A DNA stretch of 5,785 nucleotides from an uncultured Eubacteriales bacterium (GTDB lineage Bacteria > Bacillota > Clostridia > UBA1381). Shown here one piece after another: positions 5,765 through 5,785 of this stretch. Under the pieces are notes generated by a model that saw only the letters and a list, made by a program, of their open reading frames with translations, did not search any database and was not told the origin of the DNA. The number at the start of each line of letters is the position of its first letter. The first letter of the stretch is position 1. The position numbers were made by a program, and so were the translations under genes. The stretch lies in the NCBI GenBank assembly GCA_900556575.1, contig USPO01000114.1, positions 1 to 5,785 of the forward strand. The letters run 5' to 3'.

Positions 5765-5785
5765 ATCATCATTTTCGGTTTAAAA

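Noticed and set aside
5765..5785. Possible 3' end of a convergent minus-strand gene after the last terminator
   Set aside because: Only 21 bases are available. Two minus-strand frames contain stops and the third is uninformative, so no gene end can be supported.

Overview
The window looks like chromosomal DNA from a low-to-moderate GC, anaerobic Firmicute (Clostridia). A gut Ruminococcaceae/Oscillospiraceae-type organism is my best guess. The grounds are strong AGGAGG-type ribosome binding sites about 8-9 nt before each start, near-consensus sigma-A promoters with 17-bp spacers, very AT-rich intergenic DNA, GGA/AGA/ATA-leaning codons, and a flavodoxin plus SDR pair of a kind common in gut Clostridia. 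The species is inferred from style, not from a marker gene.

Layout, left to right. (1) Positions 1-89 hold a visibly more GC-rich imperfect palindrome of about 57 nt. It can fold into an interrupted hairpin and lies just beyond the 3' end of the first gene. (2) Positions 90-1805, minus strand: a complete phospho-sugar mutase (PgcA-like phosphoglucomutase/phosphomannomutase), with its promoter at 1842-1870. (3) Positions 1806-2083: an AT-rich divergent intergenic region with one strong promoter in each direction and an 8-bp inverted repeat just upstream of the rightward promoter. (4) Positions 2084-4287, plus strand: a citrate synthase followed 2 nt later by a LysR-type regulator, closed by a strong intrinsic terminator (4314-4355). 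(5) Positions 4393-5717, plus strand: a flavodoxin followed 5 nt later by a short-chain dehydrogenase. The promoter of this second operon has its -35 box inside the stem of the preceding terminator. A perfect 25-bp inverted-repeat terminator that includes the dehydrogenase stop codon ends the operon. Positions 5765-5785 hold nothing I can assign.

How the genes work together. The mutase supplies glucose-1-phosphate (or returns it to glycolysis) for glycogen, exopolysaccharide and cell-envelope precursors. Citrate synthase opens the oxidative branch of a probably incomplete TCA cycle that leads to 2-oxoglutarate and glutamate. The co-transcribed LysR regulator is a natural candidate to control that operon, comparable in logic, though not demonstrably orthologous, to CcpC control of citZ in Bacillus. 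The flavodoxin/SDR pair is a small redox operon: one FMN electron carrier or NAD(P)H-quinone-reductase-like protein and one NAD(P)(H)-dependent oxidoreductase of unknown substrate.

I found no CRISPR array, transposase, phage gene, tRNA or rRNA. Most of the window is ordinary core metabolism. The points worth a second look are the palindromic element at the left edge, the candidate operator upstream of citrate synthase, the terminator/promoter overlap at 4314-4360, and the uncharacterised flavodoxin-SDR pairing.
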